The position numbers were made by a program, and so were the translations under genes. Source: Nocardia carnea NBRC 14403 (GTDB taxonomy: Bacteria; Actinomycetota; Actinomycetes; Mycobacteriales; Mycobacteriaceae). From it: 64,000 bases of DNA. Every line of letters starts with the position of its first letter. Position 1 is the stretch's first letter. The stretch spans positions 1 through 64,000 of the forward strand of contig NZ_BAFV01000007.1 of the NCBI RefSeq assembly GCF_000308515.1, written 5' to 3'. The notes below the pieces were generated by a model. That model did no database searches. It saw only the letters and a program-made list of their open reading frames with translations, and was not told the DNA's origin. Shown piece by piece: positions 40,645-50,005 of the stretch.

Positions 40645-43197
40645 TCAGGCCCCGAGCAACTGGGCGCAGCGGAGCAGGCCCAGATGGCTGTACGCCTGGG
40701 GATGGTTGCCCAGGGACCGCTCGGCGACCGGGTCGTACTCCTCGCTGAGCAGCCCCGTCGGACCCGCCACGTCCACCAGCTGCGCGAACAATGCCTCGGC
40801 GTCCGACCGCTTCCCGATCAGCAGGTAGGCCTCCACCAGCCAGGCCGCGCAGAGGTGGAACCCGCCTTCGCCGCCGGGCAGCCCGTCGTCGTGGTGGTAC
40901 CGGTAGACGGTGGAACCGCTGCGCAGCTCCGCTTCGGTGGCCACAACCGTCGCCGCGAACCGGGGATCGGCGGGATCGATCAGGCCGCTCAGCCCGATAT
41001 GCAGGGTCGCCGCGTCGAGGTCGGTGCCGTCGTAGGCGGCGGTATAGGACTGGACCTCGTCGTTCCAGCCCTTGGCTTTCACCTCTTCGGCGATGGTTTC
41101 GCGCAGCGGCAGCCAATCGGCGTCGACCGGGCGGTCGAACTTCTCGGCGAGGGTGAGTGCGCGGTCCACCGTGAGCCAGCCCATCACCTTCGAATACACG
41201 TGGTGGCGGGGGTTGCCGCGGATCTCCCAGATGCCGTGGTCGGGTTCGGTCCAGCGCCGCTGTACCGCCGACACCATGGCGTGCACAAGTTCCCAGTCCG
41301 CGTCGGGCAGCACCTTGCGGGGGTCGGTGATGCCCTGCTTCTCCCGGGCGTGGGCGAGGCTGGTGATCAGATCCACGATCGGTCCGAAGACATCCAGCTG
41401 AACCTGCATATTCGCCGCGTTGCCGACGCGGACCGGACGCGATCCGGCGTAACCGGGCAGCTGATCGATCACCGCTTCCGGGGGCAGCGTTTCGCCGTAG
41501 ATGGTGTACAGCGGGTGCAGTCGTTCGGGACCCGGCAGGGTTTCCAGGACGCGATGCACCCAGTCCAGGTACTGCTCGGCCTCGCCCAGTGACCCCAGCG
41601 CGACCAGTGCGCTCGCGGTCAACGCGGCGTCACGCAGCCAGCAGTAGCGGTAATCCCAGTTGCGTACGCCGCCGATATCCTCGGGCAGCGAGGTGGTGGC
41701 CGCCGCCAGGATGGAACCGGACGGCGCGTGCACCAGACCGCGCAGGGTCAGGGCGGAACGTTTCATCAGGTCGGGTTTGAGGGCCGGCAGGTCCAGCGTC
41801 CGCGCCCATTCCGACCAGTACAGTTCGGCGATCCGGCGGCGTTCCGGCTCGCTGGTCGCGGCGGGGCCGAGATCGTTCGTTCCGCAGCGCAGCTCCAGGA
41901 CCACCGGACCCTGGGACGGGTCCACGACGGCGGTTGCCGAATCGTGTACGCCGTCGCTGTGGATCTCCCAGGCGACGCCGGGGGAGCGCAGTACCACCGG
42001 GTCGTTGGTGCCCCATACGCGCAGACCGTCGCGTTCCACCTCGATGGATACCGGCACCTGGCCGAATTCGGGCCGGGGTGCGAAGGTCACCTGGGCCGAG
42101 GTGGTGCCGGTGATCACGCGGGTGAGATCGGTCCGGTCGGGGTCCACATCATGGGGGAGGTAATCGACGACCGACAGTTTCGCCCAGCGGGTCTCCACCG
42201 TCATGGTGCTGTCGATGTAGCGCTGCGAGAGCGGCAGGCCGGGGCGCTGCGGGGTGATCGAGAAATGTCCGGCGTCGAGGCCGCCGAGCAGATGTGCGAA
42301 TACCGCCGCGGAATCCGGTTCGGGATGGCAGAACCAGGTCACCGTGGCGTCCGGGGTGAGCAATGCCACCGAACGCGGGCTGGCGAGCATGCTCAGGCGT
42401 TCGATCGGCGGCGCGCTGGCGCCGGCCAGCCAGGTGCGGCGTTCCTCCAGCAGGTAGGCCAGTGCATGCGAGACCGCCTCGGTGCTGTCCACGCGATATT
42501 TGGCCAGCGATTCACCGTCGCCGACCTTGATACCGATATCGGGGCCGGACAGTACTCGGAAGGCTTTCTCATCGGTGACGTCGTCACCGAAGAACACCGC
42601 GGCCGAGGCGCTTTCCTGATGCCGCACGGTGCTCAGTGCGGAACCCTTGTCCGTGGGGACGACCGCGAGTTCGATGACGGCCTTCCCCTCGGTCACCTGT
42701 ACACCGACCCAGGACGCCGGACCCTTCCGGGCCTGGTCGAGCGCGCGGCGCCCCACCTCCGGCGCCGCGTTGCGCACATGCAGTGCGACGCTGGCCGGTT
42801 TGACCTCCACGGAGGCGCCGATATTCTCCGCGGCGATCTTGCTCAGGGCCGTGACCACTTCACGCAGCAGCTGTCTGGCGTCGTTGTCGATGGCGTGGAC
42901 GAAACCCACGTCGAATTCCGAGCCGTGGCTGCCGATCAACTGCACCTCTACCGGCAGTCGGGACAGTGCGGCGAGGTCGCGTAGGGCGCGGCCGGAGATG
43001 ACCGCGGCGGTGGTGCCGGTCAGCCCGGCCAGTGCGCGTAAGGCCCGGACGGATTCACCGTGCGGGTACGCCTTGGACGGATCGGAGACGATGGGCGCGA
43101 GGGTCCCGTCGTAATCCGATGCGACCAGCAGCCGAGGCACGCGCGCGACTGTCGCCAGCGCTCGGCGGAGTTCCAGTGGCAGATCCTGTGCGCTCAC
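40645..43197 (-). CDS. otsB: trehalose-6-phosphate phosphatase fused to a GH15 (trehalase/glucoamylase-like) domain
   Basis: The N-terminal HAD phosphatase (about residues 1-260) has DYDGTLAPI as motif I, SGR as motif II and FGDDVTDEKAF as motif IV of trehalose-phosphatases. The remaining ~590 residues are a GH15 protein with WDYRYCWLRDAALT, a TEPDHGIWEIRG acid segment and GLLSEEYDP near the C-terminus, as in mycobacterial GH15 trehalase. It is 850 aa. One chain could thus dephosphorylate trehalose-6-phosphate and hydrolyse the product, or an alpha-glucan; the second activity is inferred. No otsA is nearby. Confidence 0.9.
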   Translation of the reverse strand: MSAQDLPLELRRALATVARVPRLLVASDYDGTLAPIVSDPSKAYPHGESVRALRALAGLTGTTAAVISGRALRDLAALSRLPVEVQLIGSHGSEFDVGFVHAIDNDARQLLREVVTALSKIAAENIGASVEVKPASVALHVRNAAPEVGRRALDQARKGPASWVGVQVTEGKAVIELAVVPTDKGSALSTVRHQESASAAVFFGDDVTDEKAFRVLSGPDIGIKVGDGESLAKYRVDSTEAVSHALAYLLEERRTWLAGASAPPIERLSMLASPRSVALLTPDATVTWFCHPEPDSAAVFAHLLGGLDAGHFSITPQRPGLPLSQRYIDSTMTVETRWAKLSVVDYLPHDVDPDRTDLTRVITGTTSAQVTFAPRPEFGQVPVSIEVERDGLRVWGTNDPVVLRSPGVAWEIHSDGVHDSATAVVDPSQGPVVLELRCGTNDLGPAATSEPERRRIAELYWSEWARTLDLPALKPDLMKRSALTLRGLVHAPSGSILAAATTSLPEDIGGVRNWDYRYCWLRDAALTASALVALGSLGEAEQYLDWVHRVLETLPGPERLHPLYTIYGETLPPEAVIDQLPGYAGSRPVRVGNAANMQVQLDVFGPIVDLITSLAHAREKQGITDPRKVLPDADWELVHAMVSAVQRRWTEPDHGIWEIRGNPRHHVYSKVMGWLTVDRALTLAEKFDRPVDADWLPLRETIAEEVKAKGWNDEVQSYTAAYDGTDLDAATLHIGLSGLIDPADPRFAATVVATEAELRSGSTVYRYHHDDGLPGGEGGFHLCAAWLVEAYLLIGKRSDAEALFAQLVDVAGPTGLLSEEYDPVAERSLGNHPQAYSHLGLLRCAQLLGA

Positions 43198-43382
43198 GCA
43201 TCCAACCTATTGATCGGAGTTTTCGTTAAGAGGGGGCGCGCATGACAATACTGTGTCATCATCGCCCGTCCGATTCGGCGGGAAGTGCGGGCGGTTGCCT
43301 GCGAAGCCCACACGGATCATGGTAGCCGCGGGTACGCCCCGACGGGGGTCTCGGCAGCTACGGCGAAAACGGGGTCAGCCGG

Positions 43383-44027
43383 TCAGGAACGGTCGCCGAG
43401 CAGCAGGTCGACGGTCAATTCGAGACGTTCGGACACATCGGTCGCCGAGGCCCGGCGAGTGAGCCAGGCAACCAGATTCGACAGCCACACATCGCTGATG
43501 ACACGGGCGATGGCAAGCTGGCGTTCGGTGGGATCGCCGTCGTTCATGGCGCGGGCGAACACCCGGTCCATCACCTTGCCGACCCGGTCCACCTCAGCGG
43601 CCGCGGAGGCGTCGGCGAACATGAACGCGCGGGTCATCGCTTCGGTGAGCAGTGGGTCGCGCTGCATCATGCGGGTGATCTGGGACAGCAGCACATGCAT
43701 CCGCTCCTCCGGCGATTTGCCGGCCAGCGGTTTGCGCTTGCCCTCGAACTGCTCGAATTCCCGGGCCAGGGCCGAGACCAGGAGGTGCACTTTGGACGGG
43801 AAGTACCGGTACAGGGTGCCCACCGCGACATCGGCGCGTTCGGCGACGGCCCGCATCTGCACCGCGTCGTAGCCGCCCTTCGAGGCCAGTGCCAGGGTGG
43901 CGTCCAGGATCCGCTTGCGCCGCTCCCGCTGGGCCGCCGAACTCAGTTCGTCCTCCCGCAGCGTGGTGACGGGCGCGGCCGAGGCCGCATCCGAATCGCC
44001 GGGCCGGGAACGGGAGGGGCTGGCCAT
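43383..44027 (-). CDS. kstR: cholesterol catabolism repressor KstR (TetR family)
   Basis: A TetR repressor that releases DNA when it binds steroid-side-chain CoA thioesters. The HTH segment ILDATLALASKGGYDAVQMR...VAVGTLYRYFPSK and the C-terminal ISDVWLSNLVAWLTRRASATDVS match M. tuberculosis KstR (Rv3574) nearly word for word as I recall it. I use the ATG at 44027 (214 aa) with AGGA upstream; the frame extends to 44081. It is divergent from fadE34 with one KstR operator between them, so it should repress itself and the operon. Confidence 0.94.
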   Translation of the reverse strand: MASPSRSRPGDSDAASAAPVTTLREDELSSAAQRERRKRILDATLALASKGGYDAVQMRAVAERADVAVGTLYRYFPSKVHLLVSALAREFEQFEGKRKPLAGKSPEERMHVLLSQITRMMQRDPLLTEAMTRAFMFADASAAAEVDRVGKVMDRVFARAMNDGDPTERQLAIARVISDVWLSNLVAWLTRRASATDVSERLELTVDLLLGDRS

Positions 44028-44108
44028 GGAGCGGAGTCCTTTCCGTGACGTGGTCGAGCGCGAGCGGGTCGGTGGGATCATGCCTTGACTTCCGCCCGCC
44101 GTGGATAT

Positions 44109-44122
44109 TAGAACATGTTCTA
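44109..44122. promoter_or_regulatory. KstR operator
   Basis: TAGAACATGTTCTA is a perfect 14-base palindrome, identical to the KstR consensus (TnnAACnnGTTnnA). It lies between the divergent kstR and fadE34 starts (82 and 35 bases from them) and can control both. Confidence 0.92.
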
Positions 44123-44157
44123 GGTGTGGGAGTCACGCCGGAAAGGCGGTATGGACT

Positions 44158-46344
44158 GTGACCATCGCCACCACTGACGAGCATAAAGCCGTTCAACAGT
44201 CGATGAACGGATGGGCCGCAGCGGCGCAACCGATTGCAACAATGCGGGCCGAGACCACCGGCTTCTGGCGTTCGTACTGGCCAACGCTGACCGAGCTCGG
44301 AATCTTCCAAGTAGCGGTGGCCGAGGAGGCAGGAGGCGCGGGCGGATCGGTGACCGATCTGGCCGTTTTCCTCGAACAAGCGGCGCACGACCTGGTCGGC
44401 GGCCCGGTGCTGACCACCGCGGTGGCCGGCTACGTGACGGCCGGTGCGCTACCCGAGGATCAGCCCTGCGGGATCGCGCTGGATACGGTCGTCGCCGAGG
44501 AGGCCGAACCCGCCGCGGGTTCAGCCGTGCCACAGCTTCGATCGGCCGATGACGCGAACCTGCTCACCGGAACCTGGGAAACGGTGCTCGGCGCCGAATC
44601 CGGTACTGCGGTGCTGCTACCGGTCGACACCCCGGACGGCCGGCGCTGGTGTCTGCTGCCGCCGGATACGGGCGGGCTGCAACTGGAACCACTGGAATCA
44701 CTCGACCTGGCGAGCCCGCTGGCCCGGGTGCGCTGCACCGATGTGCGGGTGGATGCTGCGGCGCTGTTCGCGCCCGCCTACGCCGTCGAAGATCTGCTGG
44801 TCGCGCTGGCCGTGGCCGAACTAGCGGGAGTGACCGGCTGGTGCCTGTCCACTGCCGTGGAATACGCGAAGGTCCGCGAGCAGTTCGGCCGCAGTATCGG
44901 CTCGTTCCAGGCCGTGAAACATATCTGCGCCTGGATGCTGTGCCGGACCGAACTCATCCGGGCGGTCGCCGCCGATGCCGCGGCCGCCGTGGACACCGGC
45001 GCCGCCGAACTGCCCATCGCCGCCGCGATCGCGGCCTCCATCAGCCTCGACGCCGCAGTGGAAACGGCCAAGGATTGCATCCAGGTGCTCGGCGGTATCG
45101 GGTTCACCTGGGAGCACGACGCGCACCTGTACCTGCGCCGGGCGGTAGCACTTCGCCAGCTGCTCGGCGGTGGGTCCTACTGGCGTAGCCGGGTCACCGA
45201 ACTGACCCGCGCCGGGCAGCGGCGCACCACCGGCGCCGACCGGGTGTTCGCGGACGCGGCCGCCGTGGGCGGCACCGATACCGGCGCCGTCACCGACGAG
45301 CTCGCCACCGAAGTGACCCGGATCGCTGCCCTGCCGACCGACGAACAGCGCACCGCGCTGGCCGAGGCAGGCATGATCATGCCGCACTGGCCCGAGCCCT
45401 ACGGCCGCGCCGCCGACCCGATGACCGGTCTGGTGATCTCCGAGGAGTTGCGCCGCGCGGGTCTGACCGTGCCCGATCTGACCATCGGCGGCTGGGCGAT
45501 CCCGACCCTGCTGCAGCACGGAACGCCCGAGCAGATCGAACGTTTCGCCTGGCCGACCCTGCGCGGCGAAGTGGTCTGGTGCCAGCTGTTCAGCGAACCC
45601 GGCGCCGGTTCCGATCTCGCCGCGCTGCGCACCAGCGCCGAACGCACCGAGGGCGGCTGGATCCTGCGCGGCCAGAAGGTGTGGACTTCGCTGGCGAAGG
45701 AAGCGAACTGGGCGATCTGCCTGGCCCGCACCGATCCGGCCGCACCGAAGCACAAGGGCATCAGCTACTTCCTGGTCGATATGCGCAGTGCCGGGATCGA
45801 TATCCGGCCGCTGGTGCAGATCACCGGCGAGGCACGGTTCAGCGAAGTGTTCCTCGACGAGGTGTTCGTACCGGACGACTGTGTGGTCGGCGCGCTCGGC
45901 AACGGCTGGAAGATCGCCCGCTCCACGCTGTCCGCGGAACGGGTCGCCATGAGCGGCAACGGTATCGGGCCCGCGCTGGAGGAGCTGATCACCAAACTGC
46001 CGGCCACCGGGCGGGGTTCGGAACTGACCAACGACCGGCTGGGCGGTTTCGTCGCCGACGCGATCGCCGGACTGCTGCTGGAACAGCGTGCAGCGGTGCG
46101 GATCCTGGCCGGCGCCGATCCGAGCGCGCAGAGCAGTGTGCGCAAATTGGTGGGCGTACGGCACCGGCAGGCGGTCGCCGAGTTCGCGGTACAGGTGGCC
46201 GGCCCGGCCGGTGCGCGAACGACCGAGGACACCTCGGAATTCCTGCTCACCCGCTGTCTGTCGATTGCGGGCGGAACCGAGCAGATCCTGTTGACCGTGG
46301 CCGCCGAGCGGATCCTGGGCTTGCCCCGCGACGCGGCCGGCTAG
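44158..46344 (+). CDS. fadE34: steroid side-chain acyl-CoA dehydrogenase FadE34 (two-module)
   Basis: A 728-aa fusion of two acyl-CoA dehydrogenase modules. The first (about 1-350) has QVLGGIGFTWEHDAHLYLRRA, and the second (380-728) has LFSEPGAGSDLAALRTSA and IAGGTEQILLTVAAERILGL. This is the architecture of mycobacterial FadE34 (Rv3573c), which dehydrogenates the C24 steroid side-chain CoA ester and lies next to kstR. The GTG at 44158 with GGAAAGGCGG upstream is preferred over 44101, which lies within the operator region. It is the first gene of the steroid operon. Confidence 0.92.
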   Translation: MTIATTDEHKAVQQSMNGWAAAAQPIATMRAETTGFWRSYWPTLTELGIFQVAVAEEAGGAGGSVTDLAVFLEQAAHDLVGGPVLTTAVAGYVTAGALPEDQPCGIALDTVVAEEAEPAAGSAVPQLRSADDANLLTGTWETVLGAESGTAVLLPVDTPDGRRWCLLPPDTGGLQLEPLESLDLASPLARVRCTDVRVDAAALFAPAYAVEDLLVALAVAELAGVTGWCLSTAVEYAKVREQFGRSIGSFQAVKHICAWMLCRTELIRAVAADAAAAVDTGAAELPIAAAIAASISLDAAVETAKDCIQVLGGIGFTWEHDAHLYLRRAVALRQLLGGGSYWRSRVTELTRAGQRRTTGADRVFADAAAVGGTDTGAVTDELATEVTRIAALPTDEQRTALAEAGMIMPHWPEPYGRAADPMTGLVISEELRRAGLTVPDLTIGGWAIPTLLQHGTPEQIERFAWPTLRGEVVWCQLFSEPGAGSDLAALRTSAERTEGGWILRGQKVWTSLAKEANWAICLARTDPAAPKHKGISYFLVDMRSAGIDIRPLVQITGEARFSEVFLDEVFVPDDCVVGALGNGWKIARSTLSAERVAMSGNGIGPALEELITKLPATGRGSELTNDRLGGFVADAIAGLLLEQRAAVRILAGADPSAQSSVRKLVGVRHRQAVAEFAVQVAGPAGARTTEDTSEFLLTRCLSIAGGTEQILLTVAAERILGLPRDAAG

Positions 46345-46370
46345 TTCGTGCGACGACTGGAGAGCAGAAC

Positions 46371-47435
46371 GTGGACTTCACCCGAGACGAAGCTCAGGAG
46401 GCGGTGGCCGAGGTCGTCGTCGGACTCCTGGAGCGACAGGCAGCCCGCGACAGCGCGCTGTGGCCCGAACTGGCGGCGACCGGACTGCTGTCGGTAGCGC
46501 TACCGGAGCGGTTCGGCGGCGACGATATGGGTATCGATGCGGTATCGGTGCTGCTGACCGAACTGGCCACCGACGCGGTGGCCGCACCCGCCCTGCCCAC
46601 CCTGGGTTTCGGTGTCCTGCCCCTGCTGGGTGCGGTACCGGAGAGTGTGGCGGCGGAGGTGTTCCCGGCGGTCGCCGAGGGCGCGGTACTCACCGCTGCC
46701 ATCAGCGAGCCCGGTGCACCGCTGACCACCGAGCCCACCACCAAGGCGGAGGTCTCCGGCGATACCGTGCGGATCACCGGATACAAGGTCGCGGTGCCGT
46801 GCGCGGATCAGGCCCGCTGGCTGCTGGTCACCACGGAATCCGGGGTCGCCGTCGTCGATGCGAAGGCGGCCGGCCTGTCGCTGGCGCCCTCCCCGGTCTC
46901 CGGCGGGCTCCCTGAATTCTCGGTGAAACTGGACGGGGTGGAGATTCCGGCCGACCGGTTGCTCGCCGATGCGGGCCCGCGGCTGCACCGGGTCGTACTC
47001 GCCGCCATCGGCGCCGTCGCCGACGGATTGCTGTCCGGTGCGGTGAAACTGACTGCCGCGCACGTGGGTACCCGGCAGCAGTTCAACCGGCCACTGGCGG
47101 AGTTCCAGGCCGTCGCCCAGCAGATCGCGGACCTGTATGTGGTCTCGCGTACCCTGCACGTCGCGGCGGTTTCCGCGAACTGGGCGCTCGGGCAGAATGC
47201 TCCGAGCCCCGAACAGCAGCAGCGGATCGACGACGATCTGAACGTGCTGGCCTATACCGTGGCCGCGGAATTGCCGCGCGCCATGCAGAAATGTCATCAC
47301 CTGCACGGCGGTATCGGAGTGGATGTCACCCACTCCATGCACCGCTATTACTCACAGTCCAAGGACCTCGCCCGCTGGCTGGGCGGCGCCGCACTGCGGC
47401 TCGAACGATTGGGGGCAGGGTGTTCATCGATCTGA
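46371..47435 (+). CDS. fadE28: acyl-CoA dehydrogenase subunit FadE28 (ChsE1-like)
   Basis: A 354-aa acyl-CoA dehydrogenase-like protein. In M. tuberculosis, FadE28 and FadE29 form a heterotetramer that dehydrogenates the 3-carbon (propionyl) steroid side-chain CoA. It has the shortened middle domain and KCHHLHGGIGVDVTHSMHRYY end of that subunit. The GTG at 46371 follows GGAGAG. Its last 16 bases overlap fadE29, consistent with stoichiometric synthesis of the two subunits. Confidence 0.88.
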   Translation: MDFTRDEAQEAVAEVVVGLLERQAARDSALWPELAATGLLSVALPERFGGDDMGIDAVSVLLTELATDAVAAPALPTLGFGVLPLLGAVPESVAAEVFPAVAEGAVLTAAISEPGAPLTTEPTTKAEVSGDTVRITGYKVAVPCADQARWLLVTTESGVAVVDAKAAGLSLAPSPVSGGLPEFSVKLDGVEIPADRLLADAGPRLHRVVLAAIGAVADGLLSGAVKLTAAHVGTRQQFNRPLAEFQAVAQQIADLYVVSRTLHVAAVSANWALGQNAPSPEQQQRIDDDLNVLAYTVAAELPRAMQKCHHLHGGIGVDVTHSMHRYYSQSKDLARWLGGAALRLERLGAGCSSI

Positions 47436-48589
47436 CCAGCGAACAACGCAAACTTCGTGACGATCTGCGCGCCTATTTCGCCGATCTCGTCACTCCGGAA
47501 GAGTCCGCCGAAATGTTGGTCAACCGGCACGGCGACGCCTATCGCGCCGTGGTCCGCCGGATGGGCCACGACGGCTGGCTCGGTGTCGGCTGGCCGAAGG
47601 AGTACGGCGGGCACGGATACGGCCCGGTCGAACAGCAGATCTTCTACAACGAGGCCTCCCGCGCCGATGTCCCGCTGCCGCTGGTCACTCTGCTGACCGT
47701 CGGCCCGACCCTGCAGAAGTTCGGCACGCAGGAGCAGAAAGAGAAGTTCCTGCCCGGAATCCTTTCCGGCGATATACATTTCGCCATCGGATACTCCGAA
47801 CCGGAAGCCGGCACCGATCTCGCCGCGCTGCGGACCAGCGCGGTCAAGAACGATTCCGGCGATTGGGTCGTCAACGGCCAGAAGATCTTCACCACCGGCG
47901 CGCACGAAGCCGATTACGTCTGGCTGGCCTGCCGCACCGGTTCGGTGGAATCGCGGCATCGCGGGATCACCATCCTGATCGCCGATACCTCTGATCCGGG
48001 CTATTCCTGGACGCCGATCATCACCGCCGACGGCGCGCATCACACCAACGCCACCTACTTCGACGACGTCCGGGTTCCGGCGAGCATGCTGGTGGGCGAG
48101 GAGAACAAGGGCTGGCGGCTGATCACCACCCAGCTCAATCACGAGCGGGTGAGCCTGGGGCCGTCCGGCAAGATCGAACAGCTCTACGACAAGGTCCACG
48201 ATTGGGCGAAGCCGCGGGCGATCCTCGACGAACCCGAAGCGCGGCGCGCGCTGGGCCGTATCCACGCCATGACCCGGCTCAACGAACTGTTGAACTGGCA
48301 GGTGGCGGCCACCGCGGAGGATCCGGACACCGATCAGGCGCAGGTCATCGCGGATGCTTCGGCGACCAAGATCTTCTCCACCGAATCGCTGCAGGAAGCC
48401 GGCCGGCTGGCCGAAGAGGTCGTGGGCCGCTTCGGCGATCCGGCCGATCCGGACACCGCGGAACTGCTGGGCTGGCTGGACCGGCGCACCAAACAGAACC
48501 TGGTGGTGACCTTCGGCGGCGGCGTCAACGAGGTCATGCGCGAACTCGTCGCCACCGCGGGCCTGAAACTGCCCCGGGTCCCACGTTGA
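47420..48589 (+). CDS. fadE29: acyl-CoA dehydrogenase subunit FadE29 (ChsE2-like)
   Basis: A 389-aa partner of FadE28 in steroid side-chain beta-oxidation. It has full flavin-site motifs (AIGYSEPEAGTDLAALRTSA, KIFTTGAHEADYVWLA) and the C-terminal FGGGVNEVMRELVA characteristic of this subfamily. The GTG at 47420 lies within the end of fadE28, preceded by GGGGGCAG. It is followed by chsH2 after 52 bases. The order matches the mycobacterial igr operon. Confidence 0.9.
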   Translation: MFIDLTSEQRKLRDDLRAYFADLVTPEESAEMLVNRHGDAYRAVVRRMGHDGWLGVGWPKEYGGHGYGPVEQQIFYNEASRADVPLPLVTLLTVGPTLQKFGTQEQKEKFLPGILSGDIHFAIGYSEPEAGTDLAALRTSAVKNDSGDWVVNGQKIFTTGAHEADYVWLACRTGSVESRHRGITILIADTSDPGYSWTPIITADGAHHTNATYFDDVRVPASMLVGEENKGWRLITTQLNHERVSLGPSGKIEQLYDKVHDWAKPRAILDEPEARRALGRIHAMTRLNELLNWQVAATAEDPDTDQAQVIADASATKIFSTESLQEAGRLAEEVVGRFGDPADPDTAELLGWLDRRTKQNLVVTFGGGVNEVMRELVATAGLKLPRVPR

Positions 48590-48641
48590 CCGGGTTCGGC
48601 CGGATCCCGTGCCCCACCCTCTATCCCTAAGGAGCAGTTCC

Positions 48642-49580
48642 TTGCCGGATATCAGTACGCCGGAAGAGATCACCGCGGCCGCGGAGAAGATCATGGCGGC
48701 CGGCGCCAGCGCGCCCCGGCTCGGCCGGGACCCGGTGAACCAGCCGATGATCAACAACTGGGTGGAGGCCCTGGGCGATACCAACCCGGTGTACGTCGAC
48801 GAGGCCGCCGCGAAGGCGGCCGGGTTCGACGGGATCGTCGCCCCGCCGGCCATGGCCCAGGTGTGGACCATGCTGGGCCTGGGCGGCCGCCGCCCGGCCG
48901 ACGACCCCATGGAGGCCACCAACGCCCTGCTCGATTCCGCGGGCTACACCTCGGTGGTCGGCACCAACTGCGAGCAGATCTACCACCGCTACCTGCGGCC
49001 CGGCGAAGAGGTGAACATCACCAGCGCGCTGGACAGCATCGTCGGCCCGAAGAAAACCGGGCTCGGAGAAGGGTTCTTCCTCACCTACCGCACCAGCTGG
49101 TACGTCGGCGACGAACTCGTCACCGAAATGCTGTTCCGCATCCTGAAATTTGCGCCCGGTACCGGTGCGCCCCCCAAGCCGTCGGCCGCCGATCGCGTCC
49201 GGCCGCTGGTTTCCCAGGACACCGAATTCTTCTGGGAAGGCGCGAAAGCCGGCGAGCTGCGCATCCAGAAGCTGCCCGACGGCACGCTGCGCCACCCGCC
49301 CGTACCCGCGATCTGGCAGGACAAGACCGAACCCGTCGACTACGTCGTCTCCTCCGGTAAGGGCACCGTGTTCAGTTTCGTCGTGCACCACGCACCCAAG
49401 GTCCCCGGTCGCGATCTGCCGTTCGTGGTCGCGCTGGTGGAACTCGAGGAAGGGGTGCGGATGCTGGGCGAACTGCGCGGTATCGAACCCGGCAAGGTCG
49501 AGGTGGGACTGCCCGTCGTCGCCGATTTCGAAAAACTGGACGACGATACGGTGCTGCCGTTCTGGAAGGTGATCCCGTGA
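48642..49580 (+). CDS. chsH2: steroid enoyl-CoA hydratase subunit ChsH2 (MaoC-DUF35)
   Basis: A 312-aa fusion. The N-terminal MaoC-like hotdog domain (about 10-175) pairs with ChsH1 to hydrate the 3-carbon side-chain enoyl-CoA. The C-terminal DUF35 OB-fold (about 195-312, from FFWEGAKAGELRIQ) is the docking partner of the Ltp2 aldolase in known systems. The segment where many DUF35 proteins carry zinc-ribbon cysteines (LRHPPVPAIW) has none here. The start is TTG at 48642 with AAGGAG at 7 bases; no ATG or GTG in this frame has a comparable site. Confidence 0.9.
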   Translation: MPDISTPEEITAAAEKIMAAGASAPRLGRDPVNQPMINNWVEALGDTNPVYVDEAAAKAAGFDGIVAPPAMAQVWTMLGLGGRRPADDPMEATNALLDSAGYTSVVGTNCEQIYHRYLRPGEEVNITSALDSIVGPKKTGLGEGFFLTYRTSWYVGDELVTEMLFRILKFAPGTGAPPKPSAADRVRPLVSQDTEFFWEGAKAGELRIQKLPDGTLRHPPVPAIWQDKTEPVDYVVSSGKGTVFSFVVHHAPKVPGRDLPFVVALVELEEGVRMLGELRGIEPGKVEVGLPVVADFEKLDDDTVLPFWKVIP

Positions 49581-50005
49581 CCACAACATTCGATCCGGCG
49601 GCGATCGCGGTGGGCACCGAACTGCCCGAACTGTCCATCCACGCCGACCCGACCTTCGTGATCAGCACCGCCCTGGCCACCCGGGACTTCCAGGATGTGC
49701 ACCACGACCGGGACAAGGCGATCGAGCGCGGTTCCAAGGATATTTTCGTCAATATCCTCACCGATACCGGCCTGGTACAGCGGTTCGTCACCGACTGGGC
49801 GGGCCCGAGCACGGTGGTGAAATCCATTTCGCTGCGACTCGGGGTACCCCTCTACGCCTACGACACCCTGACACTCACCGGAAAGGTGACCGCGCGCGCG
49901 GGCTCCGAGGTGAACCTCGAGGTCATCGGCAAGGACAGCCTCGGCGATCACATCGTCGCGAAGGTCGTCATCGATATCGCGCGCTGCGGCGGAGGTACGG
50001 AATGA
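49577..50005 (+). CDS. chsH1: steroid enoyl-CoA hydratase subunit ChsH1 (MaoC-like)
   Basis: A single hotdog-fold MaoC protein of 142 aa with the hydratase motif region DFQDVHHDRDKAIERGSKDIFVN, including the catalytic Asp-His pair supplied by this subunit in the mycobacterial complex. The GTG at 49577 overlaps the chsH2 stop, and its TGA overlaps the ltp2 ATG, as expected for subunits of one complex. Confidence 0.92.
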   Translation: MTTTFDPAAIAVGTELPELSIHADPTFVISTALATRDFQDVHHDRDKAIERGSKDIFVNILTDTGLVQRFVTDWAGPSTVVKSISLRLGVPLYAYDTLTLTGKVTARAGSEVNLEVIGKDSLGDHIVAKVVIDIARCGGGTE

